From Streptomyces reniochalinae (lineage in GTDB: Bacteria; Actinomycetota; Actinomycetes; Streptomycetales; Streptomycetaceae), in NCBI RefSeq assembly GCF_003323735.1, contig NZ_QOIM01000042.1, positions 620,001 to 684,000 on the forward strand: a DNA stretch of 64,000 nt, given 5' to 3'. Made by a program: the position numbers and the translations under genes. Below the pieces are notes generated by a model, which saw nothing but the letters and a program-made list of their open reading frames with translations, was not told the origin of the DNA and did not search any database. Positions 23,398 through 31,316 of the stretch are shown here, in pieces; position 1 is the first letter of the stretch; each line of letters begins with the position of its first letter.

Positions 23398-24704
23398 CGA
23401 CGTCCCTGCGGAAACCGGCCGGGTCCCTGGTCGCGCAGACGCGCGGCTACGAGCGCAGCGTCCAGTTGTTGATGGTCAATCAGTTCACCATCAACCTCGG
23501 CTTCTACATGCTGATGCCGTACCTCGCCCAGCACCTGTCCGGCACCCTCGGGCTGGCCGGATGGCTGGTCGGACTGATCCTGGGCGTACGGAACTTCAGC
23601 CAGCAGGGCATGTTCCTGGTCGGCGGCACGCTCGCCGATCGGCTGGGCTACAAGCCGCTGATCATCGCCGGGTGCGTGCTGCGTACCGCCGGCTTCGCCG
23701 TGCTCGGCCTGGTCGACTCGCTGCCCGCCCTGCTCGCCGCCTCGGCGGCGACCGGGCTGGCGGGTGCCCTGTTCAACCCGGCCGTACGGGCGTACCTGGC
23801 AGCCGACGCGGGCGAGCGGCGGGTGGAGGCGTTCGCGCTCTTCAACGTCTACTACCAGGCCGGGATCCTGCTCGGACCCGTCGTCGGGATGGCACTGATG
23901 GGGGTGAGCTTCCGCGTCACGTGCCTGGTCTCGGCCGGGATCTTCGCGCTGCTGAGCGCCGTGCAGATTCGGGCTCTTCCTGCTCGCCGGGCCAACGAGC
24001 GGGCGTCGGGCGAGCGACAGGAGAGCGTGCTCGCGCAGTGGCGTGTGGTCGTCTCCAACCGCCCGTTCCTGCTCTTCTCCCTGGCCATGGTCGGCTCGTA
24101 CATCCTGTCCTTCCAGATCTATTTGGCCCTTCCGCTAGAGGTCCGGCGGCTGGGAGGACAAGGGCTGACGGGGACCTCGGCCGTGGCGCTGCTGTTCGCG
24201 GTCTCCGGGCTGAGTACGATCCTCGCCCAGACCCGGGTGACCGCCTGGTGCAAGGCCCACATCAGCCCAGGCCAAGCTCTCAGCCGAGGTCTCCTGCTGA
24301 TGGGCGGCGCCTTCCTGCCGCTGCTCGCGGCGACCGCCGTGCCCGTGCCGGACGGGGGAGCGGGGCGCTGGCTGCTGGTGGCCGTACCGCCGGCGCTCAC
24401 CGCGCTCCTGCTGGCCATGGGCACGATGGTCGCCTACCCCTTCGAGATGGACACCATCGTCCGCCTCAGCGGCGACCGGCTCGTGGCCACGCACTACGGC
24501 CTGTACAACACCATCAGCGGCCTCGGTATCGCCCTGGGCAATCTGCTGACCGGGACCGCGCTCGATGCCGCCCGCGCGGCGGGACTGTCCGCACTGCCTT
24601 GGCTGGTGCTGAGCACCCTTGGCCTGGCGTGCGCGGCAGCCTTGTACGGGCTCCACCGCACCGGACAGCTCGCCCCGCTCCAATCGCAGACGGCAACGGT
24701 GTGA
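23394..24704 (+). CDS. MFS exporter coupled to the cysteine-synthase-like enzyme
   Basis: This 436-residue protein has about 12 membrane segments. Motif A-like GGTLADRLGYKP lies after the second helix, and MFNPAVRAYLA-type residues in helix 4-5 suit a drug/metabolite exporter. GTG 23394 overlaps the upstream stop by four bases. It resembles MFS proteins annotated in drug or amino-acid efflux. The tight coupling implies that it transports the product or substrate of the PLP enzyme, which is inference. A strong terminator follows. Confidence 0.88.
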   Translation: MTTSLRKPAGSLVAQTRGYERSVQLLMVNQFTINLGFYMLMPYLAQHLSGTLGLAGWLVGLILGVRNFSQQGMFLVGGTLADRLGYKPLIIAGCVLRTAGFAVLGLVDSLPALLAASAATGLAGALFNPAVRAYLAADAGERRVEAFALFNVYYQAGILLGPVVGMALMGVSFRVTCLVSAGIFALLSAVQIRALPARRANERASGERQESVLAQWRVVVSNRPFLLFSLAMVGSYILSFQIYLALPLEVRRLGGQGLTGTSAVALLFAVSGLSTILAQTRVTAWCKAHISPGQALSRGLLLMGGAFLPLLAATAVPVPDGGAGRWLLVAVPPALTALLLAMGTMVAYPFEMDTIVRLSGDRLVATHYGLYNTISGLGIALGNLLTGTALDAARAAGLSALPWLVLSTLGLACAAALYGLHRTGQLAPLQSQTATV

Positions 24705-24708
24705 CATG

Positions 24709-24749
24709 CGGAAGCCGTGGGAGCTGAACTCCGGCTCCCACGGCTTCCG
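24709..24749 (+). terminator. Strong 16-bp hairpin terminator
   Basis: CGGAAGCCGTGGGAGC (24709..24724) pairs perfectly with 24734..24749 across a nine-base loop, five bases after the MFS stop codon. It can work in either direction. Confidence 0.88.
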
Positions 24750-25063
24750 TGGCTCCTGTGCTCTATGAGGGATCTTTCGAGTGGCGGAAAGTTCCACCAC
24801 TCACACCTCGATCTGCTCCTTGTTCGCGGAGGCCGTGGCTTCCTTTTGCGAACCCGGCGCCGCACGGATCGAAAAGCGGTCGAGGACATCGGCTACGACT
24901 GCACCGGCCGCGCCTGCTTTGGCAGCAGAACGCAGGGAACGGACTCCCAGGAAATTCTGTCGGGCCTCGTGCCCCACAGCCGTCGCCTTGTCGGGCGCCC
25001 GGCTGCGGAGCACGAGTGGTGAGCGTGGGCGTGCCAACGCGTCACCCCTTCGCGGCCGTTGAG
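24750..25063. other. 314-bp gap without a convincing gene
   Basis: Open frames of 78-101 codons exist on both strands. The best is 24801..25037 on the minus strand, whose C-terminal half (VVADVLDRFSIRAAPGSQKE) has gene-like codon use. It has only a TTG start and no ribosome site, and I cannot assign it. It may be a remnant, as several neighbours are. Confidence 0.4.
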
Positions 25064-25711
25064 TCAGCTCCTGCCGAGCAGCTTGTTCATCTGGGTGATC
25101 TCACTGGTCTGAGCGCTGATCACGTCACCGGCAAGCTTCTTGGCAGGGTCGTACTTCCCCTGCTTCTTCTCGGTCTCGGCCATCTCTACGGCGCCCTTGT
25201 GGTGACCGACCATCATGGTCAGGAACTGCTTGTCGAACTTCCTGCCCGAGGCGTTCTTCAGCTCGGCCATCTGCTTTTGGTCCATCATCCCGGGCATCTC
25301 GGAGCTGTCTCCCTGGCCCATGTCGTGGTCCATGCCGGACATGTCCTCGGGGACCTTCTCTCCCCAGGACTTCAGCCACCCGGACATCGTTTTGATCTCG
25401 GGGCCCTGAGCCTTCTCGATCTTCTTCGCGAGGCCCTTGACCTTGCCGGAGGAGGCGCGGGACGCCGCCATGTCGGACATCTCCACCGCCTGGCGGTGGT
25501 GGGGGATCATGCCCTTCGCGAATTCCACATCCGCCTTGTTGTGGTTCCTGGCCTTCTTCTCCGGGGCCGACGACGACGAGCCGCTGTCGTGTCCCTCGTG
25601 GGTACCGGAGGACTTGTCGTCACCGTTGCCGCAGGCGGTCAGGGCGAGCGCGGCGGCTGCGGCGGTGGCGGTCAGGGCCGTGCTGCGGATGAGGGAACGG
25701 GTCTTGGTCAT
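25064..25711 (-). CDS. DUF305 lipoprotein (His/Met-rich, copper-type)
   Basis: This 215-residue lipoprotein has a basic N-region, a hydrophobic core and the lipobox LTAC (Cys at about residue 27), then a Ser/Gly linker. Two DUF305 ferritin-like repeats follow: FAKGMIPHHRQAVEMSDMA and LTMMVGHHKGAVEMAETEK. A Met/Asp-rich stretch between them (MSGMDHDMGQ, MPGMMDQKQM) is typical of copper-binding relatives. It is anchored outside the membrane and probably binds or buffers Cu. RBS GGAGC lies upstream of ATG 25711. It is separated from the DUF6153-like gene by about 90 bp in the same direction. Confidence 0.9.
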   Translation of the reverse strand: MTKTRSLIRSTALTATAAAAALALTACGNGDDKSSGTHEGHDSGSSSSAPEKKARNHNKADVEFAKGMIPHHRQAVEMSDMAASRASSGKVKGLAKKIEKAQGPEIKTMSGWLKSWGEKVPEDMSGMDHDMGQGDSSEMPGMMDQKQMAELKNASGRKFDKQFLTMMVGHHKGAVEMAETEKKQGKYDPAKKLAGDVISAQTSEITQMNKLLGRS

Positions 25712-25804
25712 GCTGGTTGCTCCTGCCTGGTTCGGATCAAAACACGCCGATGCGAGGCGCCGACCGGCTCCCGAGAGGGAGGGCCTGCGCCGCGTGGGCA
25801 GCGT

Positions 25805-26251
25805 CTATATCCGCAGGAGCTGAAGTTCCGACAGGGACGGTGGAGCCCGTCCACCCTCCGGTTCGTAGCGCACAGACGGCTGCGGCTGAGCAGCCAGGTC
25901 AGCCAACGGTAGCGGCGAGACGGCCAGGGCCGGAGCCGCTGGGGCGCTGGCCGCTCCAGCAGCCGCGCATGGATTGTCCGCGTGCGCGCTGTGATGGGCG
26001 GGGACACCGCCGTGGCACGCCCATTCCGGCTTCGGGCTGTACGTGGGCTTGTGGTGCGAGGCCGTCGGCATCGCCCTATGGTGCTCGCCTCCACCGGGCG
26101 GGCTGGCGGAGCCCAGCCCATGCATGCCCAGCAGCCCTCCCAGCAGCAGAACGATGAGCATGGCTCGGCCCAGCAGCACATGCTGCTGGGCCGAGCCATG
26201 CTCATTGCGGTTCACAGCACCCATCGTAGGCATCGCGAGACCGTCGGACAT
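25805..26251 (-). CDS. DUF6153-like small membrane protein with palindrome in its 5' end
   Basis: This 148-residue protein has a hydrophobic helix at about residues 28-48 (RAMLIVLLLGGLLGMHGLGS), then a His-rich polar part (EHHRAM, SHHKP, PAHHSAHAD) and a Pro/Ala tail, as in DUF6153 proteins. A 25-bp perfect inverted repeat (26154..26205) lies inside its first 33 codons. The peptide NEHGSAQQHV encoded by one arm is not typical of the family. The authentic start may therefore be the internal ATG near 26166, and the palindrome may be a recent duplication. The neighbouring DUF305 gene supports a copper-related context. Confidence 0.65.
   Translation of the reverse strand: MSDGLAMPTMGAVNRNEHGSAQQHVLLGRAMLIVLLLGGLLGMHGLGSASPPGGGEHHRAMPTASHHKPTYSPKPEWACHGGVPAHHSAHADNPCAAAGAASAPAAPALAVSPLPLADLAAQPQPSVRYEPEGGRAPPSLSELQLLRI
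26154..26205. repeat. 25-bp perfect palindromic repeat with 2-base loop
   Basis: The arm ATGAGCATGGCTCGGCCCAG (first 20 of 25 bases, 26154..26178) is exactly mirrored by 26181..26205, with only CA between. This would form a very stable cruciform or RNA hairpin. It overlaps the 5' part of the DUF6153-like reading frame. Confidence 0.9.
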
Positions 26252-26369
26252 CCAAGGGCGCGGTCCTCCGTTACGGATATGCCGTGGGGGTGATCACAGG
26301 CGGTGCCCCACACGGGTGCTCGTTCGAGGTTTCCGCATCTAGCGGTGGGCTGTTCCTGCGACGCCGTCA

Positions 26370-26610
26370 AGTCCAGCCCCTCCTGGATTCGCCTATGGCA
26401 TTGCGGCCCTTGCCGGTCTGCCGGTCTGTGCGGCGGGTGCGGGTCTGCGCCAGGGCGCCGAGGGCCAGGCTGATCAGCCCCAGTATCAGGGCGACGAAGG
26501 CTCCGCCTCGGCCGGTGCCGGTGCCATTGTCGGAGGTGGCCACGACGAGCCCCCGAGCGCCATGGCGATCAACCCCGCCACCAGTAGGTGCGGCGGGACT
26601 TCCTCGCAGG
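26370..26610 (-). pseudogene. Remnant of a DUF6223-like membrane protein
   Basis: The minus strand carries LLVAGLIAMALGGSSW in one frame and TGRGGAFVALILGLISLALG followed by ALAQTRTRR in another. These are the two hydrophobic repeats typical of DUF6223-like small membrane proteins. They are out of frame with each other, and no start is found upstream. The flanks (26252..26370 and 26610..26683) contain nothing recognisable. Confidence 0.5.
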
Positions 26611-26683
26611 CAGTGAACTGGGTTAAGTGCGGGGCTGTCTGGCTCGTGCGGCTGTGTGCTCCTGTTCGGCGGGCCGGAGGCTG

Positions 26684-27757
26684 TCAGGCGTGGGTGTGGT
26701 GGGCCAGGGCGTGATGGGGGTCGCCCTCGCCGGCCGCGGGCTGGATGTCGGTGTGGATCACGGCGGAGGTCAGCTTGGGGACGGCGTGGAGGAGTGCGTG
26801 TTCTGCTTCGACGGCGATGGCGTGTCCGTCCCGGACGCTCTGGGAGCCGTCGATGACGATGCCCGCTTCCGCGCGGAGGCGGTGCCCGATCCAGCGCAGC
26901 CGCAGTTGTCCGGTCTCGCGAACTCCGGGCACGGTACGCAGGGCGGTCTCGGCCGCATCGACTAGGACGGGTTCGACGGCGTCCATCATGCGGTGGAAGA
27001 CCTCGCGGGCGGCGTCGCGCAGGACCAGCAAGATCGCCGCGGTGATCAGCAGTCCCACCACCGGATCGGCGAGCTGCCAGCCCATCGCCGCGCCGCCGGC
27101 GCTGAGGAGGACGGCGAGGGAGGTGTAGCCGTCGGTGCGGGCGTGCAGCCCGTCAGCCACCAGAGCGGCCGAGCCGATCTGTCGGCCGACGCGGATGCGG
27201 TAGCGGGCTACCCACTCGTTGCCAGCGAATCCGACCACTGCGGCTGCGGCCACCACCCACAGGTGTGTCATCTCGCGCGGGTTGAGCAACCGGTCGACGG
27301 CCGTCCAGGCGGCGAAAAGGGCGGAAGCGGCGATGGTGGCGACGATGACGATGCCCGCCAAGTCCTCGGCCCTCCCGTAGCCGTAGGTGAAGCGGCGGGT
27401 CGCCGCGCGACGGCCGAGGACGAAGGCGATGCCCAGTGGGACGGCGGTCAGGGCGTCGGCGGCGTTGTGCACGGTGTCGCCCAGCAGCGCCACCGATCCG
27501 GAGATGACGACGATCACCGCCTGCGCGAGAGCGGTGATGCCGAGGACGACCAGGGAAACCCACAGCGCTCGCATCCCGCGGCCGGAGGACTCCAGTGCCG
27601 AATCCAGCTTGTCGGCAGCCTCGTGCGAATGGGGCACCAGCAAATGACCGGCTCTGTGCCACAGGCGGGCGAGCCGTCCGCCGCCGGGATGGCCGTGGTC
27701 GTGGGGGTGCCCGGGCTCCTGGTGGGGGTGTTCGTGGTGGCCGTGGTCGTGATGCAT
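26684..27757 (-). CDS. CDF-family zinc/cobalt-type efflux transporter
   Basis: This 357-residue cation diffusion facilitator begins with a strongly His-rich cytoplasmic tail (HHDHGHHEHPHQ onward, residues 2-24). Six membrane segments follow, with paired HxxxD metal sites in DTVHNAADALT (helix 2) and DGLHARTDGYT (helix 5). The C-terminal ~90 residues form the cytoplasmic dimer domain with H/D residues. ATG 27757 follows a GAGGAGGAG. It is divergent from an ArsR-type regulator, so metal-induced Zn(II), Co(II) or Ni(II) export is likely. Confidence 0.93.
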   Translation of the reverse strand: MHHDHGHHEHPHQEPGHPHDHGHPGGGRLARLWHRAGHLLVPHSHEAADKLDSALESSGRGMRALWVSLVVLGITALAQAVIVVISGSVALLGDTVHNAADALTAVPLGIAFVLGRRAATRRFTYGYGRAEDLAGIVIVATIAASALFAAWTAVDRLLNPREMTHLWVVAAAAVVGFAGNEWVARYRIRVGRQIGSAALVADGLHARTDGYTSLAVLLSAGGAAMGWQLADPVVGLLITAAILLVLRDAAREVFHRMMDAVEPVLVDAAETALRTVPGVRETGQLRLRWIGHRLRAEAGIVIDGSQSVRDGHAIAVEAEHALLHAVPKLTSAVIHTDIQPAAGEGDPHHALAHHTHA

Positions 27758-27801
27758 CGGCTCCTCCTCGGCAGCGTGCGGGCAGGGCGAAGCTGCCGCC
27801 G

Positions 27802-27859
27802 TTGGACATGGGCGGCACCGACCCCCATTATGTGCGTATGAGCGCAAGCTTGCACCTAT
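27802..27859 (+). promoter_or_regulatory. ArsR-type regulator promoter and candidate operator
   Basis: TTGGAC (27802..27807) and CATTAT (27826..27831) are spaced 18 bp, predicting transcription from the ATG at 27838 (leaderless). The imperfect dyad ATGAGCGCAAG/CTTGCACCTAT (27838..27859), centred on AAGCTT, covers the predicted start. It is a plausible ArsR-family operator. Confidence 0.55.
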
Positions 27860-28197
27860 CAACTGCGCATGATGCGCACCCGCACAGCCCGGGCGAGGAA
27901 CAGTTCGCCCTCGCCGCGGAAATCCTCGCCCTGCTGGGCGACCGAACCCGTCTCGCCCTGCTGCACGCCCTCACCCAGCAGGAGGCGGACGTGACCACGC
28001 TTACCGAGGTCTGCGGAGCCCAGCGCCCGGCCGTCAGCCAGCACTTGGCCCGCCTACGGCTGAGCGGACTGGTCACCACCCGAAAGGAAGGCCGCCGCGT
28101 CGTCTACGCCCTGGCCGACGGGCACCTGCGGCGCGTCGTGGACGAGGCCCTGAACCTGGCCGACCACCAGCTCACCGACCGGCCACCGCACGACTGA
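27838..28197 (+). CDS. ArsR-family metal-responsive repressor
   Basis: This 119-residue winged-helix protein has the recognition region CGAQRPAVSQHLARLRLSGLV (about residues 58-78) and beta-wing KEGRRVVYAL. It also has His residues at both ends (HDAHPH, HLRRVVDEALNLADHQ). The alpha-5 helix pattern D-H-x(n)-H resembles the zinc/nickel sites of NmtR/CzrA-type sensors. It is divergent from the CDF exporter and probably represses it. The metal is not determined by the sequence; the ATG at 27838 is predicted to be leaderless. Confidence 0.88.
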   Translation: MSASLHLSTAHDAHPHSPGEEQFALAAEILALLGDRTRLALLHALTQQEADVTTLTEVCGAQRPAVSQHLARLRLSGLVTTRKEGRRVVYALADGHLRRVVDEALNLADHQLTDRPPHD

Positions 28198-28204
28198 CCC
28201 GGCC

Positions 28205-28531
28205 CCGTCCCGGTGCCAGCTCAGTTCTCGGGAACTTCGTCCTCGTCCAGCAAGGCGCGTCCGGGTCACGCAACGGCCGCAGGCCGCCGATCAGATCCAC
28301 GACGTGTGCGGCTTCCGGGTACAGCTCACCTCGCTGCGCCGACATCAGGCGGCCCGGCGACGAGGAGGAGTTCGCCGGTGAGAACAGCCGCAGACTCGCC
28401 CATATATAGCGCCAGGCTCCGCCTGGCTATGGCTGAGCGTGGAGGATGACGAAGTCCACCTTGCGGCGGCGCAGGTGGTGCCCGGCGGCGAACCCGGCCT
28501 GGCCCCCGCCGATCACCACCATGTCCGTCAC
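28205..28531 (-). pseudogene. Truncated ArsO-like flavoprotein monooxygenase
   Basis: GTG 28531 opens a classical FAD-binding N-terminus (DMVVIGGGQAGFAAGHHLRR). The frame then breaks after VDFVILHAQP with a stop. The family continues in another frame with GGAWRYIWASLRLFSP and SPGRLMSAQRGELYPEAAHV. Only about the first 100 residues are represented; the NAD(P)-binding half is missing. Such flavoproteins (ArsO-like) accompany arsenic or metal genes. It is preceded by the DUF2180-like gene in the same direction. Confidence 0.72.
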
Positions 28532-28542
28532 ACGCTCCCGGT

Positions 28543-28764
28543 TCACGCGGACGGCGCTCGGGGGACGGGTGCTCGGACTGCCGCGCAGGCCCCGCACTGC
28601 ACCTTGCGTACCTCGGCCTCTCGGGGAGCACCGGGAGCATGCCGTGCCGGCTGCGGCGGGTGCCGATGTGGGCATGGGCGGCGCAGACCGCAGCCCCCGC
28701 AGCTCTGGCACGCGCCGACGACGGGATCGTCAGCTTCCTGTTCGCGGCAGTCCAGACAGCGCAT
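28543..28764 (-). CDS. DUF2180-like small zinc-ribbon protein
   Basis: This 73-residue protein starts at ATG 28764 after GAGGAG. It has cysteine pairs in MRCLDC, ACQSCGGCG and QCGACAA, the pattern of the small DUF2180 zinc-binding proteins. The middle (about residues 24-40) deviates from the family and could have suffered two compensating indels. The gene is followed after 11 bp by the broken ArsO-like gene. Function unknown; it may be on its way to inactivity like its neighbour. Confidence 0.5.
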   Translation of the reverse strand: MRCLDCREQEADDPVVGACQSCGGCGLRRPCPHRHPPQPARHAPGAPREAEVRKVQCGACAAVRAPVPRAPSA

Positions 28765-29387
28765 CAGCTCTCCTCGGCTCTGGCCTGGGAAGTGACGAGG
28801 GGCTGGTGCGTGAAATTTCGTCGCCAGGGGAGCGATACGTGTGCGGCCCATCCGCGACGAAATCAGAACTCGAATTGAGGGGCTCATTGCCGAGGTCGCA
28901 CCGGGGGAAGCCGGGGGACCGTCGGCGACCAGAACGTGATCATCGGCAGTGAGCTGTAGAGAGCCGACAACGCTCAAACTGCAGCGTCCCGCCACCGCCC
29001 ATATGGCGTTGACTGGACAGCGGTTGGACGGACGTTCATGGACCGTGCAACACGAGGGCGCGCCTCCTGGACGCTGGCACGTGTTCTGATCAGGCACGAT
29101 GTCACTCTGCGGCACCACTCGGCACGAGCCAGCATGAACGCCTGTGTGCTCGTAATGCGTAGGTCGTAGGTTCTGTGTGCAGCAGAGATGCGGCACGCGC
29201 TGGGGCCAGCGAGTCACGTGCCCAGGCCCCCTCCGGGCAGGCTGAGGAAGGCGGATGAGCGTGGCGCCGGACCTTTCCCCACCAGGGCTGGAGGCGGAGT
29301 CCGCCAGGGACTTTTCAGGGACTTTCAGCTCTGTCCGAGGGACTTGTGAGGGACTTCGAGCCGCGTAAAGCAGTAAGGGTGTGAAAG
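28765..29387. other. 620-bp junction region without a gene
   Basis: No frame with coding character was found. Base composition is more mixed than around it, with several AT-richer stretches. Near its right end four AGGGACTT direct repeats occur (29306..29356). The region separates the decayed metal island from rnpB and the chromosomal genes, so it may contain an element end or attachment site. Confidence 0.5.
29306..29356 (+). repeat. Four AGGGACTT direct repeats with helical phasing
   Basis: Exact copies start at 29306, 29317, 29338 and 29349, so the spacings are 11, 21 and 11 bp. All copies would lie on the same face of the helix. This looks like an array for a DNA-binding protein, for example a recombinase arm site, Rep iterons or a regulator. 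Confidence 0.75.
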
Positions 29388-29429
29388 CCTGGAAAGGGCC
29401 TCCGTCGCTGGTCAGAGGCCCTTTCCAGG
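29388..29429 (-). terminator. Terminator downstream of rnpB
   Basis: CCTGGAAAGGGCCTC (29388..29402) pairs exactly with GAGGCCCTTTCCAGG (29415..29429) across 12 bases. It lies about 20 bp beyond the 3' end of RNase P RNA, on the expected side. Confidence 0.85.
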
Positions 29430-29446
29430 GTGAAGCCCCAGGTGGG

Positions 29447-29870
29447 GGCGGACGAGTCGGCCTGTACGCCGGGTTCTGTTCCTTCGGGGCCTTGCGGCGC
29501 CCGGAGGCGACGGTCATCCATCTAGGGCCGGTGTTGCCACCGGCCTCGTGCGGTCTACCCGCGGACTCGGGCGGGCAGCCCTCGGTCGTCCGCGCAGAGC
29601 CGCGAGTGCGGCCCCTCTTGACCTTGCTCCGGATGGGGTTTACCGAGCCGCCCAGGTCGCCCTGGGCGCTGGTGGTCTCTTACACCACCGTTTCACCCTT
29701 ACCGGAAGCCGTACGGATACGGCTCCGGCGGTCTGCTTTCTGTGGCACTGTCCCGCGGGTCACCCCGGGTGGGCGTTACCCACCATCCTGCCCTGTGGAG
29801 CCCGGACGTTCCTCGGCGAGAAAGCGGCTCGCTTCCTCGACGCGACCGTCCGGCCGGCTCGTCCGCCGTG
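29447..29870 (-). ncRNA. rnpB: RNase P RNA, bacterial type A
   Basis: The catalytic RNA processes tRNA 5' ends. On the minus strand the conserved 5' region reads GAGGAACGTCCGGGCTCC (complement near 29797..29814), followed by CAGGGCAGG, the ACAGTGCCACAGAAA region and the universal 3' motif ACAGAACCCGGCGTACAGGC near 29463..29482. The terminal helix P1 is formed by GACGAG-type arms at both ends (29449..29460 with about 29852..29866). The ends are estimated from P1 and a -10-like TAGCAT at 29877..29882. Open frames across it are spurious. Confidence 0.95.
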
Positions 29871-29939
29871 CCGTCCATGCTACCCGGCGACGGGCGGGGC
29901 ACCGCACGGCCGCGGCCGCGTCCCCTCAGGGGAGCTTCT

Positions 29940-31175
29940 TCAGCGCAGGTGCAGGTCCCCGGGGGTGAGCTCGTCCGGTGTGCGGTGACCGGTCAGGCCC
30001 AGCGTGAGGTCGAGGTCGGCCAGCAGGGAGCGCAGCACGTGGCGTACGCCGTCCTCGCCGCCGTGCGCGAGACCGTAGGCGAACGGCCGTCCGACCAGCA
30101 CGGCGCGGGCGCCGAGCGCGAGCGCCTTGAGGACGTCGGCGCCGGTGCGGATCCCCGAGTCGAACAGCACCTCCACGCCCGTGCCTTCGAGTGCCCGTAC
30201 GGCTCCGGGCAGCGCGTCCAGCGACGCCATCGCGCCGTCGACCTGCCGGCCCCCGTGGTTGGAGACGACGATGCCGTCCATGCCCGCGTCGGCGGCGCGG
30301 CGGGCGTCGTCCGGGTGCTGGATGCCCTTGAGGACGATCGGCCCGTCCCAGTGCTCCCGCAGGAACGGCAGCCTGTCCCACGACCTGTCCGTCCCGGTGA
30401 ACATCGGCACCCAGCGCAGCACCGCCGCGGCCAGGTCCTCCTCGGGAGGCTTGGCCAGCCCCGCGCGGAAGGCCGGGTCGGAGAAGGGGATCGCCGTGCC
30501 GACGCCCCGGATGAACGGCAGGTAGGCCCGGTCCAGGTCCTGTGGCCGCCAGGCCAGCGTCCAGGTGTCGAGGGTGACGACGAGCGTGGTGTACCCCGCA
30601 CGGCGCGCCCGCCCGAGGATGCTGGCGCACACCTCGTCGTCGTTCGGCCAGTAGAGCTGGAACCAGCGTGACGCCCCCGCGGCGTCCGCGCTGCCCTCGG
30701 AGGTCGCCTCCGCGACGTCTTCGAGGGTGTGGGAGGAGGCGGTGGACAGCGTCATGGTCAGCCCGAGCGAGGCCGCGGCGCGCGCGGTGGCCGGCTCGGC
30801 GTCCGGGTGGACGATCGACTGGACCCCGAGCGGCGCGAGCAGCACAGGCGCGGGCATCGGGGTGCCCAGCACGGTGGTGCGCAGGTCGCGGTGGGTCGCG
30901 TCGGTGAGCATGCGCGGGACGAGCCGGTGGCGGTCGAACGCCTCCCGGTTGGCGCGGTGGGTGGCGCCGGAGCCCGCGGATCCCGCGAGATAGCCGAAGG
31001 CGCCGGCGTCGAGGTGGGCGCGGGCCGAGGCGCCGAGGGCCGTGCCGTCGGTGGTGAACGGCGGCACACGGTCCTCGAGGCCGTGCAGGTAGATCTCGTT
31101 CTGGTAGTTCGCGAAGTGCGCGGGGGCCGGGGCGGAGGAAGAGGCGGGGGAGGACGCGGGCGCGGGGTCGGTCAC
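29940..31175 (-). CDS. FMN-dependent alpha-hydroxy-acid oxidase (lactate 2-monooxygenase-like)
   Basis: This 411-residue TIM-barrel flavoenzyme oxidises an L-2-hydroxy acid such as lactate. The FMN/active-site signature VVSNHGGRQVDG lies near residue 300 with the catalytic His and substrate-binding Arg. PLGVQSIVHPDAE and STASSHTLEDVAE earlier in the chain match the lactate monooxygenase branch. Length agrees with the ~390-410 of that branch. A Ser/Ala/Pro-rich N-terminal tail precedes FANYQNEIYLHGL. It lies about 70 bp upstream of rnpB on the same strand and is independent of it. Confidence 0.92.
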   Translation of the reverse strand: MTDPAPASSPASSSAPAPAHFANYQNEIYLHGLEDRVPPFTTDGTALGASARAHLDAGAFGYLAGSAGSGATHRANREAFDRHRLVPRMLTDATHRDLRTTVLGTPMPAPVLLAPLGVQSIVHPDAEPATARAAASLGLTMTLSTASSHTLEDVAEATSEGSADAAGASRWFQLYWPNDDEVCASILGRARRAGYTTLVVTLDTWTLAWRPQDLDRAYLPFIRGVGTAIPFSDPAFRAGLAKPPEEDLAAAVLRWVPMFTGTDRSWDRLPFLREHWDGPIVLKGIQHPDDARRAADAGMDGIVVSNHGGRQVDGAMASLDALPGAVRALEGTGVEVLFDSGIRTGADVLKALALGARAVLVGRPFAYGLAHGGEDGVRHVLRSLLADLDLTLGLTGHRTPDELTPGDLHLR

Positions 31176-31316
31176 GGTGGGGCTCCTTCACGGGTCGCTG
31201 CGCGCCGAGTCTGCTGCGCCGTGGCCCGCTCAGGCCACAGCCGGGACGGCCGCGGGAGCGTGATCTCGGCCTCAGGGCTCCGGCTGGGGCGTGGGTGCGG
31301 GCGGCCGGATCCGGGG

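Noticed and set aside
19490..28531. Idea that the 19.5-kb and 28.4-kb flavoprotein fragments are two halves of one gene split by an 8-kb insertion
   Set aside because: Orientation and order would allow it, but the 28.4-kb piece is ArsO-like, whereas the NAD(P) motif in the 19.5-kb piece fits another flavoprotein group.
29447..29870. Several open frames across the rnpB region
   Set aside because: They lie within the structural RNA, whose conserved motifs are clear.
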